The position numbers and the translations under genes are program-made. A DNA stretch of 64,000 bases from a candidate division TM6 bacterium GW2011_GWF2_43_87 (GTDB lineage: Bacteria; Babelota; Babeliae; Babelales; Babelaceae): contig LCGZ01000001.1 in NCBI GenBank assembly GCA_001000065.1, positions 248,001-312,000 on the forward strand. Direction: 5' to 3'. Each line of letters starts with the position of its first letter. The stretch's first letter is position 1. The notes below the pieces were generated by a model. It was not told the DNA's origin, did no database searches, and saw nothing but the letters and a program-made list of their open reading frames with translations. This document shows positions 19,663 through 28,592 of this stretch, in pieces.

Positions 19663-19761
19663 CTCCTGTTTTTAGAAAATAAGAAGTTCATTAAATACAT
19701 AATTAAATCAGCCGCTTTTTCGCTTAAAACATCTATACCTTACGACTGCTTTTATAGTATA
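19663..19761 (-). promoter_or_regulatory. sHsp promoter and leader, possible SD-masking hairpin
   Basis: An extended -10 element (GGTATACT, TATACT at 19761-19756) lies about 100 bases upstream of the sHsp start. Within the leader, CUUCU (minus-strand complement of 19682-19686) can pair with AGGAG of the ribosome site (complement of 19663-19667) across a 14-base loop. Such pairing is how RNA thermometers of heat-shock genes work, but a five-pair stem with one G-U is weak evidence. Confidence 0.35.
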
Positions 19762-19843
19762 CCATAAAGAAATATCGTAGGTGAATCCCTAGTTTATGTT
19801 CGAAAAAATCCAAAATCGATAATAAGGATTTCCAATTCCTGTT

Positions 19844-21913
19844 TTAATCAAACATTCTAAAAAATGCATCCGATCGTGGCTCGCGTCCCAAAAACTCCTG
19901 CATAAATTCATTAGGATCCCTAGAACCACCTTGACCAAGTACCTGCGCAGCAAATCGCTTGCCTACCGACTCATTAAGCAATCCATCCTGCTCTTTAATG
20001 CAGCAAAAAAGATCAACCGCAAATACCTGCGACCAGAGATAGCTATAATACCGAGCTCCATATACCGCCAGATGACCAAAGGAACACTCTGAATGATCCC
20101 GCTCATCACTCCCTATTCCCGGATAATCAATCTGATCTCTTAATAAAGGAAGCTTTCCATCTCGCAATTGAACTCCAGAAAAACAATCAAGTGCAAACCG
20201 AGCCGCCCCTGACTGACCCCGCACAAAAAAACCCGTTTCAAATGAACGCAACGCGCATAACAACTTAATGGTTGCATCATCCAAGGCCTCACCCGTTTGG
20301 TAATGGCAACTTATCCGCTTTAAAACAATTGGATCGTAAAGCCACTCTTCAAACATCTGCGACGGCGTCTCAACAAAGTCTCGTGACGTTGCCGTTCCCG
20401 AAAAACTCACCAAATCGGTTGCCCCAAGCAGCGCATGCATCGCATGCCCAAACTCATGAAAAAATGTTCGTACACTCTCAAATGGCAGCAACGCAGGTTG
20501 CGTGAGCGTTGGCTTTGGGAAATTAGCAACAATAACAATCACTGCAGGATAGCGGCCCTCTGCATGGCTAGAAACTGCAGGGAGTATGGACATTTCACAC
20601 GCGTGTGAAAACTTGCCTTCCCGCGGAAACAGATCTAAAAATATATGGCCAAGCAGCGTGCCATCTCGAGCATAAGCCGCAATATAACGAACATCCTCAT
20701 GCCACAGCCCCTGAACCGGCTCCTGTCTAAATTCAATTCCTAAAAACTGTTCATAAATAGACAATAGAGCATCCACAGTATGCTGCACAGGGAAATAAAA
20801 TTTCAGCGCCTGCTCATCAAGAGACAAACAACGCTTCTTATATGCCTCTTTTACATAGGGAACATCCCACTGATGAAGCTCCCCCGAAGACGTAAGCTCA
20901 ACCCCTTCGGGTATATTTTCGGTCCACAACGTCCACTCTCGCTCATATTTTTTGAGTGACTTGGCGCGCATATCATCTAAAAATGCAATCACTCTTTTTG
21001 GGGTCTTTGCCATCTCATTTACTAGATCAAGATGTGCACAACTTGCAAATCCCAACAACGCGGCTAACTGACCTCTCAATGCAATAAGCTGCTTTAAAAC
21101 ATCTTGATTCTCGGGGTAAGCTCGACTACGGAAAGCAGCCCAAACCGCCTCGCGCGTCTTTGATACCCTGCAGTTTTCTAACACTGCATGATAGGTACTC
21201 GCGGTAACTTCAAGCAAATATCGCCCCGCATCGTCACACACAAGACCATCTAACAATTTATCATCCACGCCTGCAAAGTCCTTTGGTGCAACTGCCACAA
21301 CCGCTCGCGCATTATTTATATTAGTCTGAAACTGCAACCCTACCTCAGAAATCTTCTCGCAAAGCACTTTGAGCTCTTGCAATTTGTCATCAGGCAATCC
21401 AAGCCCATTTAATTCAAAACTACGTAACGAATGCTCCAGATAACATTTTTGCTCACAAGTAAGATATTCATTTGAACCAGCAGAAAGCCCACGATCATAA
21501 TCGCAAAATGCCTTATATAAGCTGCGATTCAAACCCCATTCATTCACTAAAAACACACTAAACTTAAGATACCCCTGACTAGCAGCATCGCGCATCACTT
21601 TATCAGGATGCGTCATAACGGTTAATTCAAGAAGCGCTGCAAGCAAAGAGGCAAACCCACTCAACCGATCTTCCATTCGAATTGTGCTATCGAAGGTACG
21701 GCTCCCCGCTGGTTGATTAACAATATAATCTAATCCAGCCTTAAGCGTTGCCACCGCAGACTCAATGCGACGATTAATCTCTTCGGGTGACTTAAAAAAA
21801 AGCGTGGCAACATCCGATTTAGTTTCAATCCGTGGATACGGATCTACAAATGCCGGAGCAACTCCTGCAAAACACAGTGCACCAAAAAGACACAGAACAA
21901 CTCTACTCTTCAT
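19844..21913 (-). CDS. exported M3-family zinc oligopeptidase
   Basis: The 689-residue metallopeptidase belongs to family M3 (thimet oligopeptidase/Dcp/OpdA). The zinc site HEFGHAMH is at residues 486-493, and the third ligand lies in the following FVETPSQMFEEW segment. The N-terminal helical domain, with NEMAKTPKRVIAFLDDM, is as in the family. A signal peptide (MKSRVVLCLFGALCFAGVAPAF) is clear, so it acts outside the cytoplasm, degrading short peptides, perhaps as food from the host. GGGAGAG lies just upstream. It follows a close paralogue with 17 bp between them. The pair shares the order of motifs over the whole length and arose by tandem duplication. Confidence 0.88.
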   Translation of the reverse strand: MKSRVVLCLFGALCFAGVAPAFVDPYPRIETKSDVATLFFKSPEEINRRIESAVATLKAGLDYIVNQPAGSRTFDSTIRMEDRLSGFASLLAALLELTVMTHPDKVMRDAASQGYLKFSVFLVNEWGLNRSLYKAFCDYDRGLSAGSNEYLTCEQKCYLEHSLRSFELNGLGLPDDKLQELKVLCEKISEVGLQFQTNINNARAVVAVAPKDFAGVDDKLLDGLVCDDAGRYLLEVTASTYHAVLENCRVSKTREAVWAAFRSRAYPENQDVLKQLIALRGQLAALLGFASCAHLDLVNEMAKTPKRVIAFLDDMRAKSLKKYEREWTLWTENIPEGVELTSSGELHQWDVPYVKEAYKKRCLSLDEQALKFYFPVQHTVDALLSIYEQFLGIEFRQEPVQGLWHEDVRYIAAYARDGTLLGHIFLDLFPREGKFSHACEMSILPAVSSHAEGRYPAVIVIVANFPKPTLTQPALLPFESVRTFFHEFGHAMHALLGATDLVSFSGTATSRDFVETPSQMFEEWLYDPIVLKRISCHYQTGEALDDATIKLLCALRSFETGFFVRGQSGAARFALDCFSGVQLRDGKLPLLRDQIDYPGIGSDERDHSECSFGHLAVYGARYYSYLWSQVFAVDLFCCIKEQDGLLNESVGKRFAAQVLGQGGSRDPNEFMQEFLGREPRSDAFFRMFD

Positions 21914-21930
21914 ACCCTCTCCCTTTTTAC

Positions 21931-23973
21931 TTACGAGGTAAATTCGCTAAAAAATGCCTCTGAATTAGGCTCACGTCCCAAAAACTGCTTCATCAACTCA
22001 TTAGGCTCTACCGCTCCACCACGGCCCAAAACCTGCGCAGCAAAACGGTGCCCAACCTCCGCATTAAAGAGCCCCTGCTCCTTAATATAGTGGAATAGGT
22101 CCAATGCAAACACTTTCGACCATAGGTAGCTATAGTACCGTGCGCCGTATTCGGTCAAATGACCAAATGAGCAGGCAAAATGTTTCCGATCATCATAGAT
22201 TACCTCCGGCATCACCAAAGTATGAAGTTGCCGATCAAGCGCTGAAAGGTTCTTCACTTCTCCCGACTTAAAACAGTTAAGCGCAAAAAGCGAAAGTCCT
22301 ACTTGGCGCTGTGCAAACATACCCTTATCAAAGCACTTTTGGCCGCATAGTCGTTCAATAGTCAGGTCATCCAAAGGTTCACCTGTTTGATAATGGCAAC
22401 TTACACGCTTTAACACAGTAGGATCGTACAACCACTCCTCAAACATCTGCGATGGAGTTTCGACAAAATCAAGCCGTGTATTAGTTCCCGAGAATCCAAC
22501 CATATCTGTAGCTCCAAGCAGAGCATGCATAGCATGACCAAATTCATGAAAAAAGGTCTCAACATCCCTAAAAGAAAGCAATGCTGGTTGCGTAGCAGTT
22601 GCCTTTGGGAAATTGGCAATAACTGCAATCACAGCAGGGCAACGAGAACCACTAGCATGGTCGGGTAAAGTTAAGGCGCTGACCAGAGTCATTTCACACG
22701 CATGAGTGTACTTAAAGTCTCGAGGGAAAAGATCCAATAACAGGTGACCTAGCAGCGCTCCATTCTGGGCATAGGCCGCTACATAGCGCACATCCTCGTG
22801 CCAAAGGCCTGTCACCACCTCTTGCCTAAACTCGATTCCCAAAAACTGTTCATAGAGAGATAAAAGCTCGTCCAGAGTACGCTGTGCTGAAAAATATTCT
22901 TTCAAATGCTGTTCATCCAGGGACAAATGCTTCTTTTTATAACTAGCTTTAATAAAAGAAAGATCCCAGGGATAAAGTTTACCATCAGACGAACGTTTGA
23001 CGCCTTCTGGCATTTCTGAAGTCCAGAGCTCTAACTCTTGATGACTTTTTTCAAGTGATTTTACACGCATCTCTTCTAAAAAGGCATCCACGCGCTCGGG
23101 CGTCTTTGCCATCTGATCTTCTAAATTAAGGTGAGAAAAGCTGGCAAAGCCAAGCATATGGGCAATTTTGTCACGTAATGCAATAATGCGCTTTAAAAGC
23201 TCTTCATTCTCAGGATAGGCTCTATTTTCACGAGCAACCCATAAGGCCTCACGGGTAGCCGCAACCTTACAGTGCTCTATAACAGCGGTATAGGTTGGCA
23301 TATCAACGCCTAGGATATAGCGCCCCTCCGCATCACGTTTTAAACTCTCAATAAAGACATCATTAAGACCATCCAAACCCGCGCGATCAACCGTTATGGC
23401 ATTTAGCGCCTTATTAATATTCAAGCCAAAAGCAATTTCAGCTTCGGCAAGCTCTTTTTTTAATTTTATTACCTCAGTCCTTTTTTCATCGGAGAGCCCC
23501 ATGCCCTCACGTTCAAAAATACGCAAGGATTCATCCAAATAGCGCCTCTGCTCATCAGTAAGCGCCTCATTTTTTCCTTGCAGCTGTGCATACTCATTAA
23601 AAGCTCGGTACAAATCCTTATTCATCTGAATACTATCAATCAGGAAAGCCTGAAGCTTAAGCGTCCCTCGTTGAGCTGCATCACGCAATGTTTCATCGGG
23701 ATTGGTCATACTAACCAGATTGAGCACAGATAACACGGTCTGCGCAAGCCCAACTAATTGATCTTCTGCACGAATTGTATCATCAAAGGTTCGTTTGTAA
23801 GCTGCTCGCTCTACAATAGTATCAATACCCTTCTGAACTTCCCAGATAGTGTCGTCTACGCGCCTTTCAATCTCCCGAACGGTTTTGGGGAATAGGGCAA
23901 CAACGGCATCTCTGTTTTCGACTTTTAAAATCATAGAATCACACTTTTGTAAGAAATGGCACCCAGCCAGCAA
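21931..23973 (-). CDS. M3-family zinc oligopeptidase, signal peptide lost by apparent frameshift
   Basis: This paralogue of the downstream M3 peptidase keeps the complete catalytic domain, with HEFGHAMH near residue 476 and FVETPSQMFEEW after it. The reading frame begins at a TTG (23973) or ATG (23934). Upstream, at 24034, an ATG with a strong GGGGGGTGGAG site opens a different frame. It encodes a basic, hydrophobic signal-like leader of 31 residues ending at a TGA (23941-23939). Shifting frame by one base there joins the leader smoothly to VDSMILKVE, which aligns with VDPYPRIE of the paralogue. The exported form thus appears broken, leaving a possibly cytoplasmic peptidase. A sequencing error or programmed shift are alternatives. 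Confidence 0.82.
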   Translation of the reverse strand: MLAGCHFLQKCDSMILKVENRDAVVALFPKTVREIERRVDDTIWEVQKGIDTIVERAAYKRTFDDTIRAEDQLVGLAQTVLSVLNLVSMTNPDETLRDAAQRGTLKLQAFLIDSIQMNKDLYRAFNEYAQLQGKNEALTDEQRRYLDESLRIFEREGMGLSDEKRTEVIKLKKELAEAEIAFGLNINKALNAITVDRAGLDGLNDVFIESLKRDAEGRYILGVDMPTYTAVIEHCKVAATREALWVARENRAYPENEELLKRIIALRDKIAHMLGFASFSHLNLEDQMAKTPERVDAFLEEMRVKSLEKSHQELELWTSEMPEGVKRSSDGKLYPWDLSFIKASYKKKHLSLDEQHLKEYFSAQRTLDELLSLYEQFLGIEFRQEVVTGLWHEDVRYVAAYAQNGALLGHLLLDLFPRDFKYTHACEMTLVSALTLPDHASGSRCPAVIAVIANFPKATATQPALLSFRDVETFFHEFGHAMHALLGATDMVGFSGTNTRLDFVETPSQMFEEWLYDPTVLKRVSCHYQTGEPLDDLTIERLCGQKCFDKGMFAQRQVGLSLFALNCFKSGEVKNLSALDRQLHTLVMPEVIYDDRKHFACSFGHLTEYGARYYSYLWSKVFALDLFHYIKEQGLFNAEVGHRFAAQVLGRGGAVEPNELMKQFLGREPNSEAFFSEFTS

Positions 23974-24216
23974 AAATAGCAGACCTCATACCCGTTAAAC
24001 GTACCACTATACAAAGCCTAAAAAACGCTTTCATCTCCACCCCCCTTTATACACTCCCTTTTTTCAGAGCATACCGCAAAGCAACAGAAAGAGAAATCCA
24101 CCCCCCCTAGGTTGTATAGATTCTGTGGTCAAAAAACGGGCTATTGCGTTTTAAAAGTGTTTCGGGATAGACTCGGGAAAAGTATGGTTATTCTTAACCC
24201 AAAGGGAATTGTTCTG

Positions 24217-26889
24217 ATGAAAACCTATCGTCAATTTTTACCACTGTCGCTCGGTACACAGGCACATGCATTGATGCGTGTGCTCGTGATAGCAACCATA
24301 ACCACCTTCATGCCGCTAGGAGCAGATGGAGAAGAATTTGTACAACTAGCAGCAGCATTAAAACATATAGCCAAAATGCCCGCACCAGAACCTAAAGAAG
24401 ATAGTGCCAAAAAACTTGAAGAGATGTACAAACCAGAGATAGAAAACGCTATAGACGCAAAAAAAGCCTTAGATGCAACCAAACATTGCATCAACGCCAT
24501 GAATACCCAGATGTTAGACCTAACAGAACATTCTGAAACCGTAGATCACTTCATCGAAGCACTCGCAAAAAAGCTCGATGAACTGGCGAGCACATGGTAT
24601 ACAGGATTTGGCACCGAAGAAAAGGCCAGAGGAGAGATAACCTTATTAAGTGAGAATCTATCAAATCTAGGAATCGATGTAAAAAAACTAGATAAATACA
24701 AGTCCCTGCCAAAACCTAAAATCATCCCAAAAGGCACCGAAAAATTGTTCAAAGAGCTTGACGATTCAACAACAGTAGACAAAACAAAAATAGCTTTTGA
24801 AACCGCTATAAAAAACCCTAAAATAGCGGGCACTCCTGCAGCGAAAATCTCATTGGTCGAAACCCTCATCGACAAAATGAAAACGTTTAGCGACATAGAA
24901 AAAGAGTCCGATCTTTATAAAAATACTCTAACGGCCTTAATCAAACTTCTCCCTGAACAATCCTACATCAAAAAGCTTGATGAGGCAGGCAAGCCTAAAG
25001 CAACGAAAACAGGTAAACCCTCTTTAACCGCAAGCTTAGACGATGATGAAAAAATGTGGAATGAATGGGCAGAAGAATTAAAAAAGAGTTTAAATACGCT
25101 TTCACAAACCACTATCACCTTGAAAATAGAAGATAAAGATTATCTCTCAAAAAAGGCCTCTGAATTTGCGCCTTACATAGTGAAAACAGCTGACAACCTT
25201 AAAAATTCTATATCAACACCCCCCTCTCTATCAAATTTTAAAGATTTTAGGAAAACGGTTTCTAATCCAACACAATCTTTCTGGGAAAACATAATTGCAC
25301 CGAAGGACTCCGTCTGGGCTGTTAACGAAAAAGATCTAAAGGAGCTTGAAAAGATAGTAACCGCCATAACCAACCTCGACTTCTCAACAGCAACAGAAGA
25401 TGACATCAAATTTTTGACCGCTACACTTACCCTTTTTGCCCAAATACAGCCACGCAAAATAAAGTCTTTCCTCAACCTGCTTGACTCAAAAACGGCAGGC
25501 AAAGCTTTTGCACCTAAGTATAGACGTCAACTAGAATCAGATAGCTTTGAATATGCCATTAGTGCACTTGAAAAAGGCTCTCCCGACCTTATTAACAAAG
25601 TCTATGCAGGGACGGGTGCGGCTACACGGGCAAATGAAGTTCTAGAACGTATCATATCCCCTATCTTGGTGTTTATAAACACCTCGTCAGATACCAAGCA
25701 GGCTCAGGATATGCTAAATTCGGGAATTGAAACTGAACCTGACTCCAGAATTTTTGTAGATAAGATGGAGACCTTAACCATACGCTTGCGCAAATTATTG
25801 GAGCTTTTGGGAGATGCAACCAAAGACTTCGGACTTAACAATGAATTTCTAAAAAGCCTGCTCTCCTCTGAAAAAAATCGCGTCTGGTGCACCTCATCCT
25901 GGATTGTTCTTGAAAGAACGGATGTCTCAGATAAAAATAAAATTTTCTATATAGACCTTTTTGGTGCGGCAAAAGAGTCTACTTTTGACGACAAGCACGA
26001 TTCAACACACAGTGCAAAAAATAGACTCACGGCTCTGCTAAAAAGCTATGAAAAAGATATACTCCGCTATCTCAAATATCTGCAATACAGACTATCTACT
26101 CCAGAAAAATGGTCAAAAATAAAAATATATTCACTTCAAAAAAATGTCGTCGAAAAACTAGATCTCAACAACTTCAACCTATCCAGTCAACCACTTAACT
26201 TACAAAAAGCTATTCTAGAATCCTTCTTTTTGCCGCAAATACAATTCAAAAATACAGCATCAAAATTAATTTGGGAAAAAGAGCAGGAAAAAATAGCTAA
26301 AGAAGAAGAGACCCAAAAGCTAACGGACGATCAAAAAACTAAAAACAAATATTTTCAAGAATTTTATGTAGACCTTGAAGAAATTGAAAAGCAAATCAAC
26401 CAAGTAGAGAACCCTAATTCCGACGAAAACCTAAAGAAGCTTTCTCCAGGCCTCAGGCAAATAACAATAGAATCTTCAATAAACAATATCTACAACTTTA
26501 TAAATTCTTTCGTCTGGTACGCCCTAGACCCTCTTGTCTGCCCAAACTGCTTTGACCACATCAAAGATCATTTAGGCTCCTCTGGCGTAACAAATCTTTT
26601 TGGAAAGATAACTAATTTCCTTAAAAAACAGACCACCCTAGAGAAAGGATTCAGACTCAAGAAGGCCAAACAAGCGTTAGCCGGGATAAAACTAGCCGAG
26701 CAAATGCAAGAAAAATATCCTGAACTAGATGGCAATACCTGGAGTAAAAACGACTGGGATAGTAACTTTATAACACAATATGGAAAAATTGAATTTGCCT
26801 CTCCACTCTTACAGGATAGCGGAACGTTGTGGGTCCGACTGCATGAAAAAGCGGCCGTAGATGAATTCAAAAAGATGTTCCAAGCCTAA
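24217..26889 (+). CDS. large exported alpha-helical protein, unknown
   Basis: The 890-residue product is not recognised. A signal peptide is visible after a basic start (MKTYRQF, then hydrophobic LMRVLVIATITTFMPLG). The mature part is lysine/glutamate/leucine-rich and almost wholly helical, with coiled-coil stretches near residues 30-110 and 685-750. A lone CPNC motif lies near residue 770 (LVCPNCFDHIKDH). The start at 24217 was chosen for the signal peptide and AAGGG ten bases upstream. It is divergent from the M3 peptidases, sharing a ~180 bp promoter region. It resembles in style the other large lysine-rich exported proteins (56901, and the tail of 3349) without clear sequence identity. 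Confidence 0.55.
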   Translation: MKTYRQFLPLSLGTQAHALMRVLVIATITTFMPLGADGEEFVQLAAALKHIAKMPAPEPKEDSAKKLEEMYKPEIENAIDAKKALDATKHCINAMNTQMLDLTEHSETVDHFIEALAKKLDELASTWYTGFGTEEKARGEITLLSENLSNLGIDVKKLDKYKSLPKPKIIPKGTEKLFKELDDSTTVDKTKIAFETAIKNPKIAGTPAAKISLVETLIDKMKTFSDIEKESDLYKNTLTALIKLLPEQSYIKKLDEAGKPKATKTGKPSLTASLDDDEKMWNEWAEELKKSLNTLSQTTITLKIEDKDYLSKKASEFAPYIVKTADNLKNSISTPPSLSNFKDFRKTVSNPTQSFWENIIAPKDSVWAVNEKDLKELEKIVTAITNLDFSTATEDDIKFLTATLTLFAQIQPRKIKSFLNLLDSKTAGKAFAPKYRRQLESDSFEYAISALEKGSPDLINKVYAGTGAATRANEVLERIISPILVFINTSSDTKQAQDMLNSGIETEPDSRIFVDKMETLTIRLRKLLELLGDATKDFGLNNEFLKSLLSSEKNRVWCTSSWIVLERTDVSDKNKIFYIDLFGAAKESTFDDKHDSTHSAKNRLTALLKSYEKDILRYLKYLQYRLSTPEKWSKIKIYSLQKNVVEKLDLNNFNLSSQPLNLQKAILESFFLPQIQFKNTASKLIWEKEQEKIAKEEETQKLTDDQKTKNKYFQEFYVDLEEIEKQINQVENPNSDENLKKLSPGLRQITIESSINNIYNFINSFVWYALDPLVCPNCFDHIKDHLGSSGVTNLFGKITNFLKKQTTLEKGFRLKKAKQALAGIKLAEQMQEKYPELDGNTWSKNDWDSNFITQYGKIEFASPLLQDSGTLWVRLHEKAAVDEFKKMFQA

Positions 26890-26896
26890 CCAGAAC

Positions 26897-26964
26897 AAAA
26901 ATTATGGTAGGGAAAATGCATGCGGCACAATAAAACCGCATGCATTCTCCCCACCATAATTTTT
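26897..26964. terminator. long bidirectional hairpin terminator
   Basis: Arms of 29 bases (26897-26925 and 26936-26964) pair with only two mismatches, which become G-U pairs in the minus-strand RNA. The loop is ten bases. Flanking A and T runs give U-tails in both directions. It separates the convergent 24217 gene and the lipoprotein thioredoxin. Confidence 0.85.
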
Positions 26965-26984
26965 AGCCTAACAAGATGTTTAAC

Positions 26985-27455
26985 TTAACACTTCTTAGCT
27001 ACAAATTTTTCAACCACGCTATCAAATTCCTTTTCGTCATAACCACCGGGATGAATATCAACAGTCTCAGCACATTCATTAATAAAGGCAAAGGTTGGAA
27101 CCGACCCTTGTGTATACTTGTCAACCTCATCTCTCAGTTTAACGTTATCAATATCAAGAGACACAAAGTGGGCTTTGCCCGCATATTTTTCTGCTGCTGC
27201 GTCAAAAATAGGAGCCATACGACGGCACGGAGGACACCAGGTAGCATAAAACTTTGCAATCACCTTTTGTCCACTCTCCAAAAGCTTTGTAAATTCTTCT
27301 GGAGTTGATATATCTTTAACAGCAGTCGAAACTGCAGGCACCTGCACCTCAGGCTTTGGAGCCTCCTCTTTCTTCTTCTTGCCGCACCCTGAAATCAGTA
27401 TTAAAAAAACAAAAATTGGCGCCCATCCAAAAGCGCTAAAGGACCGTGGACTCAT
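26985..27455 (-). CDS. thioredoxin-fold lipoprotein
   Basis: The 156-residue protein has a lipoprotein signal with lipobox LISGC (Cys24). A charged, Pro-rich tether of about 20 residues follows, then a thioredoxin domain with active site WCPPC (Cys74, Cys77) and the cis-proline strand SVPTFAF. Membrane-tethered thioredoxin-like proteins move electrons to or from disulfides in the periplasm (TlpA/ResA style). A second Cys pair is partly present (NECAE, final KKC). A TATAGT box lies near 27505 on the minus strand and GGGAGAG precedes the ATG. Its likely clients are the cysteine-rich exported proteins of the window; this is inferred. Confidence 0.85.
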   Translation of the reverse strand: MSPRSFSAFGWAPIFVFLILISGCGKKKKEEAPKPEVQVPAVSTAVKDISTPEEFTKLLESGQKVIAKFYATWCPPCRRMAPIFDAAAEKYAGKAHFVSLDIDNVKLRDEVDKYTQGSVPTFAFINECAETVDIHPGGYDEKEFDSVVEKFVAKKC

Positions 27456-27594
27456 GTCTCTCCCTATAGTTTGAGAAAAGGAATGAAAATTGACGTAACC
27501 ACTATACCACGGGCTCCCGACTAAAAGAAGTCGCCCTCATGTCTCACGCTACGGCCGTACCTTTGCCGAGAGATTATGCGCACCCACAAAAAAA

Positions 27595-27810
27595 CTAAAA
27601 GCCACCCTTCTTTAGCAAGATGCTATAATAATGCTCCGCATCACGCCGCGCATCCATAGATGCCTTGGCCTCTTTCCGTAGCTCGTCCCGCAAATCTTTG
27701 ACCATCTTAATAGCCTCAGACAACTCCTGCTCGCAACTTGAGACCTCAACGCGGCCCCATGCAATTGATGATAGAACCATCACAGGCAACATAATTAGAA
27801 TACGTTTCAT
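27595..27810 (-). CDS. small exported helical protein
   Basis: This 71-residue protein has a signal peptide (MKRILIMLPVMVLSSIAWG) and a mature part of about 50 residues. The mature part forms one charged amphipathic helix with heptad-like leucines (EAIKMVKDLRDELRKEA) and one cysteine. AGGAGGGGGAG before the ATG is a strong ribosome site, which supports the gene being real. No family recognised. It lies between two envelope thioredoxin genes on the same strand, though 140 and 260 bp from them, so a shared transcript is unsure. Confidence 0.6.
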   Translation of the reverse strand: MKRILIMLPVMVLSSIAWGRVEVSSCEQELSEAIKMVKDLRDELRKEAKASMDARRDAEHYYSILLKKGGF

Positions 27811-28003
27811 GGCTCCCCCTCCTTCTCACTCTTTACACTACTTACTACTATTTTTCTATTCCTCGCACCTCTAACAGTGCCTTTTTATTATTTTATCCTA
27901 ACTTCATTTTACATCGCCCTACAGGCCAAATTCAACAAAATTACACAGCTTGAATATCAAAACTGCAAAACAGGCTTAAAAACAACCATTTTTATATGCA
28001 AAA

Positions 28004-28053
28004 ATAGCCGAAGAGTTTTGAGGTATAATTGTTTCTCAAAACTCTTCGGCTAT
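28004..28053 (-). terminator. terminator of the secreted thioredoxin gene
   Basis: A perfect 19-base stem (28004-28022 with 28035-28053) and a 12-base loop is followed on the minus strand by TATTTTTG. It lies 20 bases past the stop of the 28073 gene. Confidence 0.85.
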
Positions 28054-28072
28054 AAAACTAAAAAAAAGGAGT

Positions 28073-28477
28073 TTATAGTCCCAAATAGTTCTTAGTCATA
28101 CCGCGCAATGAATCAATGCCTGTATCACCCGTAAAACGACCTACTACAGAACCATCTTTTAAAAAGAGGAAGGTAGGTACGCGCTCAATACCATACTGAT
28201 CAATCAGATTCATATAACTTTGAGCATTGTCACTTATAAAGATCACCTTATCACCAAACTCATTTGCGATCGAATGAAATATAGGCTCCATCCGTATGCA
28301 AGGCGGACATCCTGGAACCGACCACTTAATTGCAACTGGTTTTATTTTGGAAAGCTGTTCAAGAGAAGAACTATTGTACTGCGAATATGCAGAGCCCAGA
28401 CTTAGTACTGTCGCCTGTAGTGGCGCAGCCACTGCTGCACACGCAATAACTGCCAAACTCATAGAAATAAATTTCAT
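28073..28477 (-). CDS. secreted thioredoxin-fold protein
   Basis: The 134-residue protein has a cleavable signal (MKFISMSLAVIACAAVAAPLQA) and one thioredoxin domain. Its active site is GCPPC (Cys57, Cys60), with Gly replacing the usual Trp before the first Cys, and the cis-Pro strand is RVPTFLFL. It is soluble rather than lipid-anchored, unlike the thioredoxin at 26985, so the two may serve different compartments or redox directions. The WC-to-GC change alters the redox environment, by family knowledge, but the direction cannot be predicted here. GGGAGG lies eight bases upstream of the start. Confidence 0.83.
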   Translation of the reverse strand: MKFISMSLAVIACAAVAAPLQATVLSLGSAYSQYNSSSLEQLSKIKPVAIKWSVPGCPPCIRMEPIFHSIANEFGDKVIFISDNAQSYMNLIDQYGIERVPTFLFLKDGSVVGRFTGDTGIDSLRGMTKNYLGL

Positions 28478-28513
28478 CCGAAGACCTCCCGTCGTTGGAA
28501 TAGTTTATAATAA

Positions 28514-28543
28514 CACTGTATAACTTACAGTGCTTCTAGTATA
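28514..28543 (-). promoter_or_regulatory. -10 box and 7-5-7 dyad upstream of the thioredoxin gene
   Basis: TATACT (28543-28538, extended by TGG) is a likely -10 for the minus-strand thioredoxin gene. Over the expected transcription start sits a perfect dyad, CACTGTA-5-TACAGTG (28514-28532). A repressor bound there would block this promoter and could affect the divergent pgi gene at 28593. The binding protein is unknown. Confidence 0.5.
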
Positions 28544-28592
28544 CCACAAAAAAGATGCCTCACCCCCCAACCCCCCTCAAACAAAGGATCCC

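Noticed and set aside
27877-28095. 72-codon plus-strand frame in the thioredoxin gap
   Set aside because: It runs through the terminator hairpin of the 28073 gene and has no ribosome site.
28514-28532. Possible LexA/SOS box (CTGT...ACAG)
   Set aside because: The spacer is seven bases, whereas the E. coli-type box needs eight, and the neighbouring genes are not DNA-repair genes. Kept only as an unassigned dyad.
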